Position numbers and translations under genes: made by a program | Shown: in pieces, positions 1 through 11,058 of the stretch | How the letters are laid out: every line of letters starts with the position of its first letter | Position numbering within the stretch: position 1 is the stretch's first letter | Source of the DNA: Aquarana catesbeiana | Lineage: Eukaryota > Chordata > Amphibia > Anura > Ranidae | Direction: 5' to 3' | Assembly: GCF_042186555.1 (NCBI RefSeq) | Contig: NC_133332.1 | Coordinates: 211,453,102-211,517,101, forward strand | Length of the DNA: 64,000 nt | The notes under the pieces: generated by a model | Seen by the model: the letters and a program-made list of their open reading frames with translations, nothing else | The model's database searches: none | What the model was told of the DNA's origin: nothing

Positions 1-146
1 AGATGTCGGGTGGGAGAGGACTGACTGGGGACACCCACAAAGCAAATTTAGGCTGGTTCAAGCAGTGTATAGCCAGCTTAAGGAACAAAAGGAGGCACAT
101 TTTTTATCTGGTTTAGGCAAGAGGAAGTGAATCTAAACATGCTATG
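1..146. other. Flank of Tc1 element B
   Basis: No gene or known repeat end is seen in the first part. From about base 64 onward the sequence recurs at 40254 in the same order, so this flank belongs to a duplicated segment and is not a transposon terminus. Confidence 0.5.
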
Positions 147-585
147 TAAAGTTAGGACCATATACAGTATCTCACAAAAGTGAGTACACCCCTCACATTT
201 TTGTAAATATTTTATTATTATTATATCTTTTCATGTGACAACACTGAAGAAATGACACTTTGCTACAATGTAAAGTAGTGAGTGTACAGATTGTACAACA
301 GTGTAAATTTGCTGTCCCTCAAAATAACTCAACACACAGCCATTAATGTCTAAACCACTGGCAACAAAAGTGAGTAAACCCCTAAGTGAAAATGTCCAAA
401 TTAGCCATTTTCCCTCCCCGGTGTCTTGTGACTCGTTAGTGTTACAAGGTCTCAGGTGTGAATGGGGAGCAGGTGTGTTAAATTTTGTGTCATCGCTCTC
501 ACTCTCTCATACTGGTCAATGGAAGTTCAACATGGCACCTCATGGCAAAGAACTCTCTGAGGATCTGAAAAAAAGAATTGTTGCT
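64..585 (+). repeat. Duplicated segment, copy 1
   Basis: This stretch matches 40254-40785 with few differences, including a shorter ATT run in the other copy. It covers about 80 bp of flank, the tip of Tc1 element B (from 147), the junction where Tc1 A entered B (about 163), and the first 420 bp of A. The match stops before the hAT MITE at 607. Because an insertion junction and non-element flank are shared, duplication of the locus explains it better than two independent insertions. Confidence 0.8.
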
Positions 586-1586
586 GTACATAAAGATGGC
601 CTAGGCCAGTGATGGCGAACCTTGGCACCCCAGATGTTTTGGAACTACATTTCCCATGATGCCAGTGCACTCTGCAGTGTAGTGGAGCATCATGGGAAAT
701 GTAGTTTCAAAACATCTGGGGTGCCAAGGTTCACCATCACTGGCCTAGGCTATAAGAAGATTGCCAAGACCCTGAAACTGAGCTGCAGATTGGTGGCCAA
801 GACCATACAGCCGTTTAACAGGACAGGTTCCACTCAGAACAGGCCTCGCCATGGTTGAACAAAGAAGTTGACTGCACATACTCAGCGTCATATCCAGAGG
901 TTGTCTTTGGGAAATAGACGTATGAGTGCTGCCAGCATTGCGGGCGGTGAGGGGTCAGTTCTTAGACTATATGCCGCACACTGCATCAGATTGGTTTGCA
1001 TGGCTTTCGTCCCAGAAGGAAGCCTCTTCTAAAGATTATGCACAAGAAGTTACACAGTTTTCTGAAGACAAGCAGACTAAGGACATGCATTACTGGAATC
1101 ATGTCCTGTGATCTGATGAGACCAAGATAAACTTATTTGGTTCAGATGATGTAAAGTGTGCGTGGCGGCAACCAAGTGAGGAGTAAAAAGACAAGTGTGC
1201 CTTGCCTACAGTCAAGCATGGTGGTGGGAGTGTCATGGTCTGGAACTGCATGAGTGCTGCCGGAACTGGGGAGCTACAGTTCATTGAGGGAACCATGAAT
1301 GCCAACATGTACTGTGACATACTGAAGCAGAGCATGATCCCCTCCCTTCGGAAGCTGGGCCGCAGGACAGTATTCTAAAATAACGACCTGAAGCTGAGGG
1401 TAAAGATGATGGACTGGCTAAGCATGTCTCCAGACCTAAACCCTATTGAGCATCTGTGGGGCATCCTTAAATGGAAGGTGGAGGAAGGTCTCTAACATCC
1501 ACCAGCTCCGTGATGTCGTCATGGAGGAGTGGAAGAGGACTCCAATGGCAACCTGTGAAGCTCTGGTGAACTCCTGGCCAAGAGGC
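532..1586 (+). pseudogene. Tc1 transposase remnant (element A)
   Basis: The start is ATG at 532, opening MAPHGKELSEDLKKRIV, a typical Tc1 N-terminal helix-turn-helix. Recognisable blocks follow in order: SDETK with the first catalytic Asp (about 1115), VKHGGGSVMVW (about 1215) and SPDLNPIEHLWG with the catalytic Glu (about 1432). The frame is broken by the hAT MITE at 607-742, several stops (among them Trp to stop just before SDETK) and a deletion that removes the block holding the second Asp. The C-terminus is interrupted at 1587 by a TTAA MITE. It cannot encode an active enzyme. Confidence 0.85.
607..742. mobile_element. 136-bp palindromic hAT-type MITE
   Basis: The element begins CAGTGATGGCGAACCTTGGC and ends with the near-complement. 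The two halves fold on each other with a short loop around 675. It is flanked on both sides by the 8-bp sequence GCCTAGGC (599-606 and 743-750), the target duplication expected of hAT transposases. The target site is itself a perfect palindrome. Confidence 0.9.
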
Positions 1587-2094
1587 TTAAAGTGGGGTTC
1601 CACCCAAAAAACAAAAATACCTGGAAAAATTCTTAAAAAAAAAAACAAAAAAACATTTGGATATTTTTTTTTTTTACTTACCTCTAAATGCCTGTTGCTA
1701 GGTGGTCCCTCGTAGTCTGCCTGTTCCTCTGCCTGGGCTGGTGACATCACTTCCCCCCAGGCACAGGAAGGGCTCCGCTCTGCTCCCTCCCTCCTGTCAA
1801 TCATCTGGGACCCATTACAGGTCCCAGGTGATTGAGCGGCCAATCACAGCGCGCGGCGCCGCTCGCGCATGCGCAGTGGGTGCCAGGCTGTGAAGCCACA
1901 GCCTGGCGCCCACAGTTGAAATGCCGGCGCCGATGAGCGAAGGGGGGGGACGAGCGGGGCTTCGATCCCCCGCATCACTGGACCCAAGGACAGGTAAGTG
2001 TCCAATTAAAAGTCAGCAGCTGCAGTATTTGTAGCTGCTGACTTTTAATTTTTTTTTTTTTTTGACGGCCCCCCTGGGTGGAACTCCTCTTTAA
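1587..2094. mobile_element. TTAA-flanked MITE (piggyBac-type target)
   Basis: TTAA at both ends (1587-1590, 2091-2094) bounds inverted repeats: AAGTGGGGTTCCACCC on the left, complement of GGGTGGAACTCCTCTT on the right. The interior is GC-rich with no coding. A hairpin (AATTAAAAGTCAGCAGCT and its complement, about 2003-2050) lies just inside the right end. TTAA duplication is the piggyBac signature. Confidence 0.85.
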
Positions 2095-2532
2095 GGCAGT
2101 GCTGGAAAATAATGGTGGCCACACAAATATTGACACTTTGGGCCCAATTTGGACATTTTTACTTAGGGGTGTACTCACTTCTGTTGCCAGCGGTTTAGAC
2201 ATTAATAACTGTGTGTTGAGTTATTTTGAGGGGACAGCAAATTTACACTGTTATACAAGCTGTACACTCACTACTTTACATTATAGCAAAGTGTCATTTC
2301 TTTAGTGTTGTCACATGAAAACATATAATAAAATATTTTTAAAAATGTGAGGGGTGTACTCACTTTTGTGAGATACTATATACACAGGCACAATTTTCAT
2401 ACTTTTGGCTCTGTATACCACCAGAATAAAATAAAACGAAACAATCCTAATGAATTTGAAGTGCAGACTTTCAGTTTTAATTCAAGGGGTTGAACATCAA
2501 TATCAAGTACAATTTTTAGGAACTACAATCTA

Positions 2533-2813
2533 GGGCTGAAACAACTAATCAATGAATCAACAACTAATCGATTATGAAATTAATCGATTACTATTTTCAT
2601 AATCGATTAAACGGCCAGTAACATAATGGGGTTAAAAAAACGAAATTGAGCCCTTTATAGTACAAAAAGCAAATAGCAAATAATCGCTACTGTAAATATT
2701 ACTTTCACAGTTCTACAGTAAAAAAATGAACCCCTAACAGTGGTGATTATGTGCTTTTTTGTACTATAAAGGGCTAATTCTAGTTTTTTAACCCCATTAT
2801 GTTACTAAACGTC
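2533..2813. repeat. Palindromic segment, probably MITE remains
   Basis: AGGGCTGAAACAACTAATC at 2534 looks like a hAT-type tip, but the matching right tip is absent. About 2608-2665 and 2748-2808 form inverted arms around CATAATGGGGTT and AACCCCATTATG, with a loop of about 80 bp. No coding potential. Confidence 0.5.
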
Positions 2814-3487
2814 TTAGACCTGGTTCACACCTATGTACTTTTTGGTGCTTTTTGCAGAAATGCACTACAGTTCATTTACATGGTTTCCTATGGGACACGT
2901 TCACATCTATGCTTTTTTCAGCCGCTGCATATTTGGAAAGGGTCAGGGCCTTTTTTCAACGCAAAACAGTGCTTTTTTGGTTCAATATACTTCAATGGAG
3001 AAGATTCAGAAAAGCATGTAATGCGTTTTTGCAGCAATTTGTGTTTTTTAATCTGCCCAACAACAAATTGGCCAAAAAAAATGCAAAAACGCAAATCGCA
3101 GCAAAATCGGTATGGTATGGATTTTAAGGGGAACCCCCATGCCAAAAAAATGGCGTGGGGTCCCCCCAAAATCCATATCAGACCCTTATCCAAGCACACA
3201 GCCCAGCAGGTCAGGAAAGTGGGTGGGGATTAGCGAGCGCCCCCCCTCCTGAACCATACTAGGCCGCATGCCCTCAACATGCGGGGGTGGGCTCTTTGGG
3301 GCAGGGGGGGGCCCTGCACCCCCCCTACTCCAAAGCATTTTGTTCCCATGTTGATGAGGACAAGGGCTTCTTCCCGACAACCCTTGCCGGTGGTTGTAGG
3401 GGTCTGCGAGCGAGGGGCTTATCGGAATCTAGAAGCCCCCTTTAATAAGGGAGCCCCCAGACCCCCACCTTATGTGAATGAGTATGG

Positions 3488-3950
3488 GGTACATTGTACC
3501 CCTACCCATTCACCTAAAAAAAAAAAAGTGTCAAAATAAAAACAATACACAGGTTTTTAAAGTATTTTATTAAGGCAGCTCCGGCGTCTCTTCCGGCTCT
3601 TCCCCCTCTTCCGGCTCTTCCCCCTCTTCCGGCGATGTCTTCTCCCTCTGCCGACTCTTCTCCCCTCTCTGGTTCTTCTCCCCTCTCTGGTTATCCTCTC
3701 TTCTGCCTGTTCTCCTCTGCTCTCAGCTGATGTCTTTTAGCCCTCTTTGGTTCTTCTCTTCTGTCCACTATCTTTTGCCTCTGCTGGGTCTCCTCTCCCT
3801 CTGTTCTTCCTCCGATGTTGACGTCGCGCTCTCTCCTTCTCTAATGCTGGGTCCGCGGTGTGCCGCTACTTATATTGGTATGGGGCAGGGTCACTGGGTG
3901 ATGTAATTCAGAGGTCCCGCCCCTTGTGACGTCACCACCCTCGACATAAA
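3488..3950 (+). repeat. Left arm of long inverted repeat
   Basis: This arm pairs with 4706-5112. Landmarks in both are GTACAATGTACCCC-type sequence, AGGTGAATGGGTAGGGGT, a TCTTCCGGCTCTTCCCC purine/pyrimidine tract, and GTGACGTCACCACC at the inner edge. The pyrimidine tract differs in length between arms. Confidence 0.75.
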
Positions 3951-4705
3951 TAAAGTGTAAAGTGGTTAATTGCGCTGATATTATCCTCTTATTACTATAT
4001 TCCTGTGAATAATTGGATCAGTGTTTTAACTACAACAATCCTCCTATAAATAATATAGGTGCCTCAGAGTGATCAAAAATTCCCTCAAAATTATTAATAA
4101 ATTACCCCACCAACATGAGCGTGAATAAACTCATAAGTAAATCAATAAATATTAAAACTATTGATGTAAAGTGCTCAAAGTAATCACAGTTATATCTCTT
4201 GCTTACATATATTCAATGCCAAATGTAACAAAAACTAAATCAATATATCAATAAATAATAAAATAAGTTTAAAGACTCATCAACATATAGTGCTCAAAAT
4301 CCATCTAGTATTCTTTGAATGAAATCAATCAGTGCCAGTTCCAGTGTGGTAAAATTATAAATAAATAGATAGTATCAACAGAAAATTTTTTTTTACTTTC
4401 ACTTCTTCTCTTGTTTGATTATACTCCGCTAATCCGCTCATATCCAGGACATGAAATGATAAAAAATATATGCATCCATTGCGCAGAGATCATAACAGTT
4501 GAATGATAAGTATCAAGCTGCTCAGTTTCACTCACATATCCAATTCCCCATGATCGCGTTTTACATTGATCAGCTGCACGGAGCTCAGCGCTGAGGCTGC
4601 TTCTCCGTCGCCACTGCTTACACACTGCAAGTGCTGGAAACGTCACAGGCTCCTTCTCCCTACGCGTTACGTCACAGCCACGTGACTTTTTCACTTTTTC
4701 CCTCG
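3951..4705. other. AT-rich loop between the arms
   Basis: About 750 bp of AT-rich sequence with no coding frame or recognised repeat end. It ends in a more GC-rich patch (4550-4700) with CGTTACGTCAC and GCCACGTGAC, which resemble CRE and E-box sites; any function is unsupported. Confidence 0.4.
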
Positions 4706-5112
4706 GCACGATGAGGTGGTGACGTCACAAGTGGCGGGCCTCCGTATGATATCAAACGTGACCCTGTCCCATGCCAATATAAGTAGTGGCACACTGTTGA
4801 CCCAGCATTAGAGCAGGAGAGAGCATCGAGTCAACATCGGAGGAAGAACAGAGGGAGAGGAGACCCGGCAGAGGCAGAAGACAGCGGACAGAGGAGAATA
4901 ACTGAAGAGGGCTAAAAGACATCAGCGGAGAGCGGAGGAGAACCAGCAGAAGAGGAGAGAAGAACCGGCAGAGGGAGAAGACATCGCCAGAATAGGGAGA
5001 AGAGCCGGAAGAGACGCCGGAGCTGCCGTAATAAAATACTTTAAAAACCTGTGTACTTTGTTTATTTTTGACTTTTTTTTTTTTAGGTGAATGGGTAGGG
5101 GTACAATGTACC
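4706..5112 (-). repeat. Right arm of long inverted repeat
   Basis: This is the inverted partner of 3488-3950. A 171-codon open frame on the minus strand here translates the pyrimidine-rich arm and is not considered a gene. Confidence 0.75.
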
Positions 5113-5286
5113 CTTGTCCTCATCAACATCAACAACAACATCAACGTTCTCATAGGGAAGCATTGATTTGCATACGTCATGCAACATGTGCTCACAATGT
5201 CAGAGCGTTTGTTGTACAAGTGTGAACCCGGCCTTATTGATGAATAAATAACAAAGGAGTAGCCCACACCTGGCCATGAAACAGCT

Positions 5287-5680
5287 TTAGGCCTCTTTCA
5301 CACGGACTGTCCGTTCAGGTCCGCCTGTCAGTTATTTAGGCGGACCTGAACGGACCCTCCATAGACCTCTATGGAGCGTCGGATGTCAGCGGTGACATGT
5401 CCGCTGACATCCGACCCGCTCCGATCCAAAAAAGTGTAATGGAGGAAAAACCTACTTTTCCATCCGTTATCGGATCGGGTGACGACGGACTCTACGTTCC
5501 GTCATCACCCGATCCCCCATAGGGGAGAGCGGCGCTCTGACAGGTCCGTCGATGCATAGTGTGCAGCGACGGACCTGTCATCTTCCTGCTCAGCGGGGAA
5601 TGGCGGAGCGATCCCCGCTGAGCAAGCAGGTGTTCACGGGATGGATCATTACTGATCCGCCCCATGTGAAAGAGCCCTTA
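5287..5680. mobile_element. Foldback MITE, Harbinger-like
   Basis: The tips GGCCTCTTTCACACGG and CCATGTGAAAGAGCCC are inverted and flanked by TTA on each side. Several internal palindromes (around GTCCGTTCAGGTCCG and its complement) are GC-rich. It sits in the remains of element B. Non-coding. Confidence 0.7.
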
Positions 5681-5733
5681 GATTCAATTGTCCAATTACT
5701 TTTGGTGGCTTGAAAAAAGGGAATGGCTATTCT

Positions 5734-5893
5734 TTAGGCTGGATTCACACCTATGCAGTTTTAGTGCTTTTTGCATTATGCAGATTTGCACTACAGTTCA
5801 TTTAACATAGTTTCCTATGGAACACGTTCTGTAGTGCAAATCTGCAAAATGCAAAAAGCACAAAAAATGCATAGGGTGTGAATCCAGCCTAAG
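5734..5893. mobile_element. Near-perfect 155-bp foldback MITE
   Basis: TTAGGCTGGATTCACACC and its complement close a hairpin that covers nearly the whole element, including GCAAAAAGCAC-type stems. It interrupts the right part of element B. The tips resemble the 2814-5236 element, suggesting one superfamily. Confidence 0.75.
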
Positions 5894-6301
5894 AGCTGTA
5901 ATTCCTAAACCCTTCCTCTGATTTGGAGGTACATACCCTCAAATTAAACCTGAGAGTGTGCACTTTCAGCCCATATCCATTATATGACTATAGCTTGAAT
6001 ATGTTTTGGTAAATACCGGAAAAAAAGAAAATTGTGCCAAATATATGTGGACCTAACTGTATGTCCAGAGAGTGAAGCATTTTAAAAATACAGTGGGGAC
6101 GGAAAGTATTCAGACCCCCTTAAATTTTTCACTTTGTTAAATTGCAGCCATTTGCTAAAATCATTTAAGTTCATTTTTTTCCTCATTAATGTACACGCAG
6201 CACCCAATATTGACAGAAAAACACAGAATTGTTGACATTTTTGCAGATTTATTAAAAAAGAAAAACTGAAATATCACATGGTCCATATTCAGACCCTTTG
6301 C

Positions 6302-7328
6302 TCAGTATTTAGTAGAAGCACCCTTTTGATCTAATACAGCCATGAGCCTTTTTGGGAAAGATGCAACAAGTTTTTCACACCTGGATTTGGGGATCCTCTG
6401 CCATTCCTCCTTGCAGATCCTCTCCAGTTCTGTCAGGTTGGATAGTAAACATTGGTGGATAGCCATTTTTAGGTCTCTCCAGAGATGCTCAATTGGGTTT
6501 AAGTCAGGGCTCTGGCTGGGCCATTCAAGAACAGTCACAGAGTTGTTGTGAAGCCACTCCTTCGTTATTTTAGCTGTGTGCCTAGGGTCATTGTCTTCTT
6601 GGAAGGTAAACCTTCGGCCCAGTCTGAGGTCCTGAGTACTCTGGAGAAGATTTTCGTCCAGGATATCCCTGTACTTGGCCGCATTCATCTTTCCCTCGAT
6701 TGCAACCAGTCGTCCTGTCCCTGCAGCTGAAAAACACCCCCACAGCATGATGCTGCCACCACCATGCTTCACTGCTGGGACTGTATTGGACAGGTTATGA
6801 GCAGTGCCTGGTTTTCTCCACACATACCACTTAGAATTAAGGCCAAAAAGTTCTATCTTGGTCTCATCAGATCAAAGAATCTTATTTCTCACCATCTTGG
6901 AGTCCTTCAGGTTTTTTTTTTTAGCAAACTCCATGCAGGCTTTCATGTGTCTTGCACTGAGGAGAGGCTTCCGTCGGGCCACTCTGCCATAAAGCCCCGA
7001 CTGGTGGAGGGCTGCAGTGATGGTTGACTTTCTAGAACTTTCTCCCATCTCCCGACTGCATCTCTGGAGCTCAGCCACAGTGATCTTTGGGTTCTTCTTT
7101 ACCTCTCTCACCAAGGCTCTTCTCCCCCGATAGCTCAGTTTGGCCTGACAGCCAGCTCTAGGAAGGGTTCTGGTCGTCCCAAATGTCTTCCATTTAAGGA
7201 TTATGGAGGCCACTGTGCTCTTAGGAACCTTAAGTGCAGCAGAAATTTTTTTGTAATCTTTTTTGGCCAGATCTGTGCCTTGCCACAATTCTGTCTCTGA
7301 GCTCTTCAGGCAGTTCCTTTGACCTCAT
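6302..7328 (-). pseudogene. Tc1 transposase (E1), one frameshift and one nonsense
   Basis: The start ATG is at 7328 (MRSKELPEELRDRIV), with the stop after GASTKY at 6302, giving the usual length near 340 residues. A frameshift occurs about 20 codons in (around 7270), and a Trp codon is TGA at 6872-6874, directly before SDETK. Unlike copy E2, all three catalytic positions can be read: Asp in SDETK, Asp in the QEDND block and Glu in NPIEHLW. The C-terminus is complete. It is disabled by the two lesions only. Confidence 0.9.
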
Positions 7329-7984
7329 GATTCTCATCTGCTCTGACATGCACTGTGAGCTGTAAGGTCTTATATAGACAGGTGTGTGGCTTTCCTAATC
7401 AAGTCCAATCAGTATAATCAAACACAGCTGGACTCAAATGAAGGTGTAGAACCATCTCAAGGATGATCAGAAGAAATGGACAGCACCTGAGTTAAATATA
7501 TGAGTGTCACAGCAAAGGGTCCGAATACTTAGGACCATGTGATATTTCAGTTTTTCTTTTTTAATAAATCTGCAAAAATGTCAACAATTCTGTGTTTTTC
7601 TGTCAATATGGGGTGCTGTGTGTACATTAATTAGGAAAATAAATGATTTTAGCAAATGGCTGCAATATAACAAAGAGTGAAAAATGTAAGGGGGTCTGAA
7701 TACTTTCCGTCCCCCAGGGCCGATCCTAGGGTCACCGGCGCCTGGGTGCAGAAATATTTCTGGCGCCCCCACATGGGCGTGGTCATCTTACCAACTCCAC
7801 CCCTTTACAAATGATTCTATGGCAACGACTCAAATACAGAGCTGCTCCCCTAAGAAGTCTTTGTTACCCTGAAATCCTCCCATGATCTCTTAACAATAAA
7901 GAAAATACAGGAAGAGAGAACACTAATGAGACCTGGAGGGGAACCTCTCTGATGCACACAGAGAGGGCTTCTGTTAGAAAGAGT

Positions 7985-10900
7985 CCCCAGACATAATACA
8001 GGATACGGTCAAAGACTGCAGACATGGTACAAGAGCTGGACAGAGACTGCAGACATAATACAGGAGATGATCAGAGACTGCACACATAGTACAGGAGATG
8101 GTCAGAGACTGCAGACATAGTACAGGAGATGGTCAGAGACTGCAGACATAGTACAGGAGATGGTCAGAGACTGCAGACATAGTACAGGAGATGATCAGAG
8201 ACTGCAGACATGGTACAGGAGATGATCAGAGACTGCAGACATGGTACATGAGATGATCAGAGACTGCAGACATGGTACAGGAGATGATCAGACTGCAGAC
8301 ATGGTACAGGAGATGATCAGAGACTGCAGACATGATGCAAGAGATGATCAGAGACTGCAGACATGATGCAAGAGATGATCAGAGACTGCAGACATAATAC
8401 AGGAGATGATCAGAGACTGCAGACATGATACAAGAGATGATCAGAGACTGCAGACATAATACAGGAGATGATCAGAGACTGCAGACGTGGTACGGGAGAT
8501 GATCAGAGACTGTAGACATAGTACAGGAGACGATCAGAGACTGCAGACATGGTACAGGAGATGATCAGAGACTGCAGACATAGTACAGGAGACGATCAGA
8601 GACTGCAGACATGGTACAGGAGATGATCAGAGACTGCAGACATAATACAGGAGATGATCAGAGACTGCAGACATAATAAAGGAGATGATCAGAGACTGCA
8701 GACGTGGTACGGGAGATGATCAGAGACTGTAGACATAGTACAGGAGACGATCAGAGACTGCAGACATGGTACAGGAGATGATCAGAGACTGCAGACATAG
8801 TACAGGAGACGATCAGAGACTGCAGACATGGTACAGGAGATGATCAGAGACTGCAGACATAGTACAGGAGATGATCAGAGACTGCAGACATAGTACAGGA
8901 GCTGGTCAGAGACTGCAGACATAGTACAGGAGATGATCAGAGACTGTAGACATGATACAAGAGACAGTCAGAGACTGCAGACATAGTACAGGAGATGATC
9001 AGAGACTGCAGACATGGTACAGGAGATGATCAGAGACTGCAGACATAGTACAGGAGATGGTCAGAGACTGCAGACATGGTACAGGAGATGATCAGAGACT
9101 GTAGACATAGTACAGGAGATGATCAGAGACTGCAGACATGGTACAGGAGATGATCAGAGACTGCAGACATGGTACAGGAGATGATCAGAGACTGCAGACA
9201 TAGTACAGGAGATGATCAGAGACTGCAGACATGGTACAGGAGATGATCAGAGACTGTAGACATAGTACAGGAGATGATCAGAGACTGCAGACATGGTACA
9301 GGAGATGATCAGAGACTGCAGACATAGTAGAGGACATGGTCAGAGACTGTAGACATGATACAAGAGACAGTCAGAGACTGCAGACATGGTACAGGAGATG
9401 ATCAGAGACTGCATATATGATACAAGAGAAGGTCAGAGACTGCAGACATGGTACAAGAGAAGGTCAGAGACTGCAGATATAATACAGGAGATGGTCAGAG
9501 ACTGCAGACATAGTACAGGAGATGATCAGAGACTGCAGACATAGTACAGGAGATGATCAGAGACTGCAGACATAGTACAGGAGATGATCAGAGACTGCAG
9601 ACATGATACAGGAGATGGTCAGAGACTGCAGACATGATACAAGAGAAGGTCAGAGACTGCAGATATAATACAGGAGATGGTCAGAGACTGCAGACATGGT
9701 ACAGGAGATGATCAGAGACTGCAGACATGGTACAGGAGATGATCAGAGACTGCAGACATAGTACAGGAGATGATCAGAGACTGCAGACATAGTAGAGGAC
9801 ATGGTCAGAGACTGTAGACATGATACAAGAGACAGTCAGAGACTGCAGACATGGTACAGGAGATGATCAGAGACTGCATATATGATACAAGAGAAGGTCA
9901 GAGACTGCAGACATGGTACAAGAGAAGGTCAGAGACTGCAGATATAATACAGGAGATGGTCAGAGACTGCAGACATAGTACAGGAGATGATCAGAGACTG
10001 CAGACATAGTACAGGAGATGATCAGAGACTGCAGACATAGTACAGGAGATGATCAGAGACTGCAGACATGATACAGGAGATGGTCAGAGACTGCAGACAT
10101 GATACAAGAGAAGGTCAGAGACTGCAGATATAATACAGGAGATGGTCAGAGACTGCAGACATGGTACAGGAGATGATCAGAGACTGCAGACATGGTACAG
10201 GAGATGATCAGAGACTGCAGACATAGTACAGGAGATGATCAGAGACTGCAGACATAGTACAGGAGATGGTCAGAGACTGCAGACATAGTACAGGAGATGA
10301 TCAGAGACTGTAGACATGATACAAGAGACAGTCAGAGACTGCAGACATAGTACAGGAGATGATCAGAGACTGCAGACATGGTACAGGAGATGATCAGAGA
10401 CTGCAGACATAGTACAGGAGATGGTCAGAGACTGCAGACATGGTACAGGAGATGATCAGAGACTGTAGACATAGTACAGGAGATGATCAGAGACTGCAGA
10501 CATGGTACAGGAGATGATCAGAGACTGCAGACATGGTACAGGAGATGATCAGAGACTGTAGACATGGTACAGGAGATGATCAGAGACTGCAGACATAGTA
10601 CAGGAGATGACCAGAGACTGCAGACATGGTACAGGAGATGATCAGAGACTGTAGACATAGTACAGGAGATGATCAGAGACTGCAGACATGGTACAGGAGA
10701 TGATCAGAGACTGCAGACATAGTAGAGGACATGGTCAGAGACTGTAGACATGATACAAGAGACAGTCAGAGACTGCAGACATGGTACAAGAGAAGGTCAG
10801 AGACTGCAGATATAATACAGGAGATGGTCAGAGACTGCAGACATAGTACAGGAGATGATCAGAGACTGCAGACATAGTACAGGAGATGATCAGAGACTGC

Positions 10901-11058
10901 AGACATAGTACAGGAGATGATCAGAGACTGCAGACATAGTACAGGAGATGATCAGAGACTGCAGACATGATATAGGAGATGGTCAGAGACTGCAGACATG
11001 ATACAAGAGAAGGTCAGAGACTGCAGATATAATACAGGAGATAGTCAGAGACTGCAGT
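7985..11058. repeat. 31-bp minisatellite, about 99 units
   Basis: The unit is GATGATCAGAGACTGCAGAC followed by ATRGTACAGGA, 31 bp. The first units are degenerate. Variants include GATACAAGAGA, GGTCAGAG and GATATAATACAG types. A rare variant (TAGTAGAGGACATGG) starts at 9321, 9786 and 10716, spacings of exactly 465 and 930 bp, i.e. 15 and 30 units, so the array has a higher-order repeat. No spacers separate the units, so it is not CRISPR. Confidence 0.95.

Larger units (their letters stand above)
163..2380 (+). mobile_element. Tc1-like element A with about 200-bp inverted repeats
   Basis: The left end starts CAGTATCTCACAAAAGTGAG (165) and its complement closes the element near 2376. Both sit in TA-rich target within element B. 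The inverted repeats run about 200 bp and carry a second GTGAGTA motif at their inner edge (about 370 and 2165), the double direct-repeat layout typical of Tc1 relatives with long ends. The interior has a degraded transposase, a 136-bp hAT MITE and a 508-bp TTAA MITE. Confidence 0.85.
2814..5236. mobile_element. 2.4-kb foldback element, PIF/Harbinger-like
   Basis: The tips GACCTGGTTCACACC (2817) and GTGTGAACCCGGCC (ending about 5233) are inverted and are flanked by TTA on both sides, consistent with the 3-bp target of PIF/Harbinger elements. Inside lie a repeat block at 3116-3487 also found near 31250, then two long inverted arms (3488-3950 and 4706-5112) and an AT-rich centre. No transposase is present, and its open frames are short and unlike known proteins. 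Confidence 0.6.
147..6061. mobile_element. Old Tc1-like element B, split by later insertions
   Basis: The left tip TAAAGTTAGGACCATA (147-162) and the right tip ending GGACCTAACTGTA (6061) are inverted repeats. The next inner stretch also pairs: GGCACAATTTTCAT at about 2387 with its complement near 6030. Only about 0.5 kb of B remains (147-162, 2381-2532, 5237-5286, 5681-5733, 5894-6061). The rest is A, a palindromic segment, a Harbinger-like foldback and two MITEs. No transposase of B is left, so it was non-autonomous or internally deleted. The family call rests on recalled similarity to Tc1-type long inverted repeats in fish and frogs. Confidence 0.7.

Noticed and set aside
4752..5267. 171-codon minus-strand frame rich in Ser and Leu
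   Set aside because: It follows the pyrimidine-rich inverted arm of a foldback element, and the other arm does not keep the frame.
7985..11058. Regular 31-bp direct repeats that might be read as a CRISPR array
   Set aside because: Units abut without unique spacers, the array has about 99 units with higher-order structure, and the context is a vertebrate transposon.
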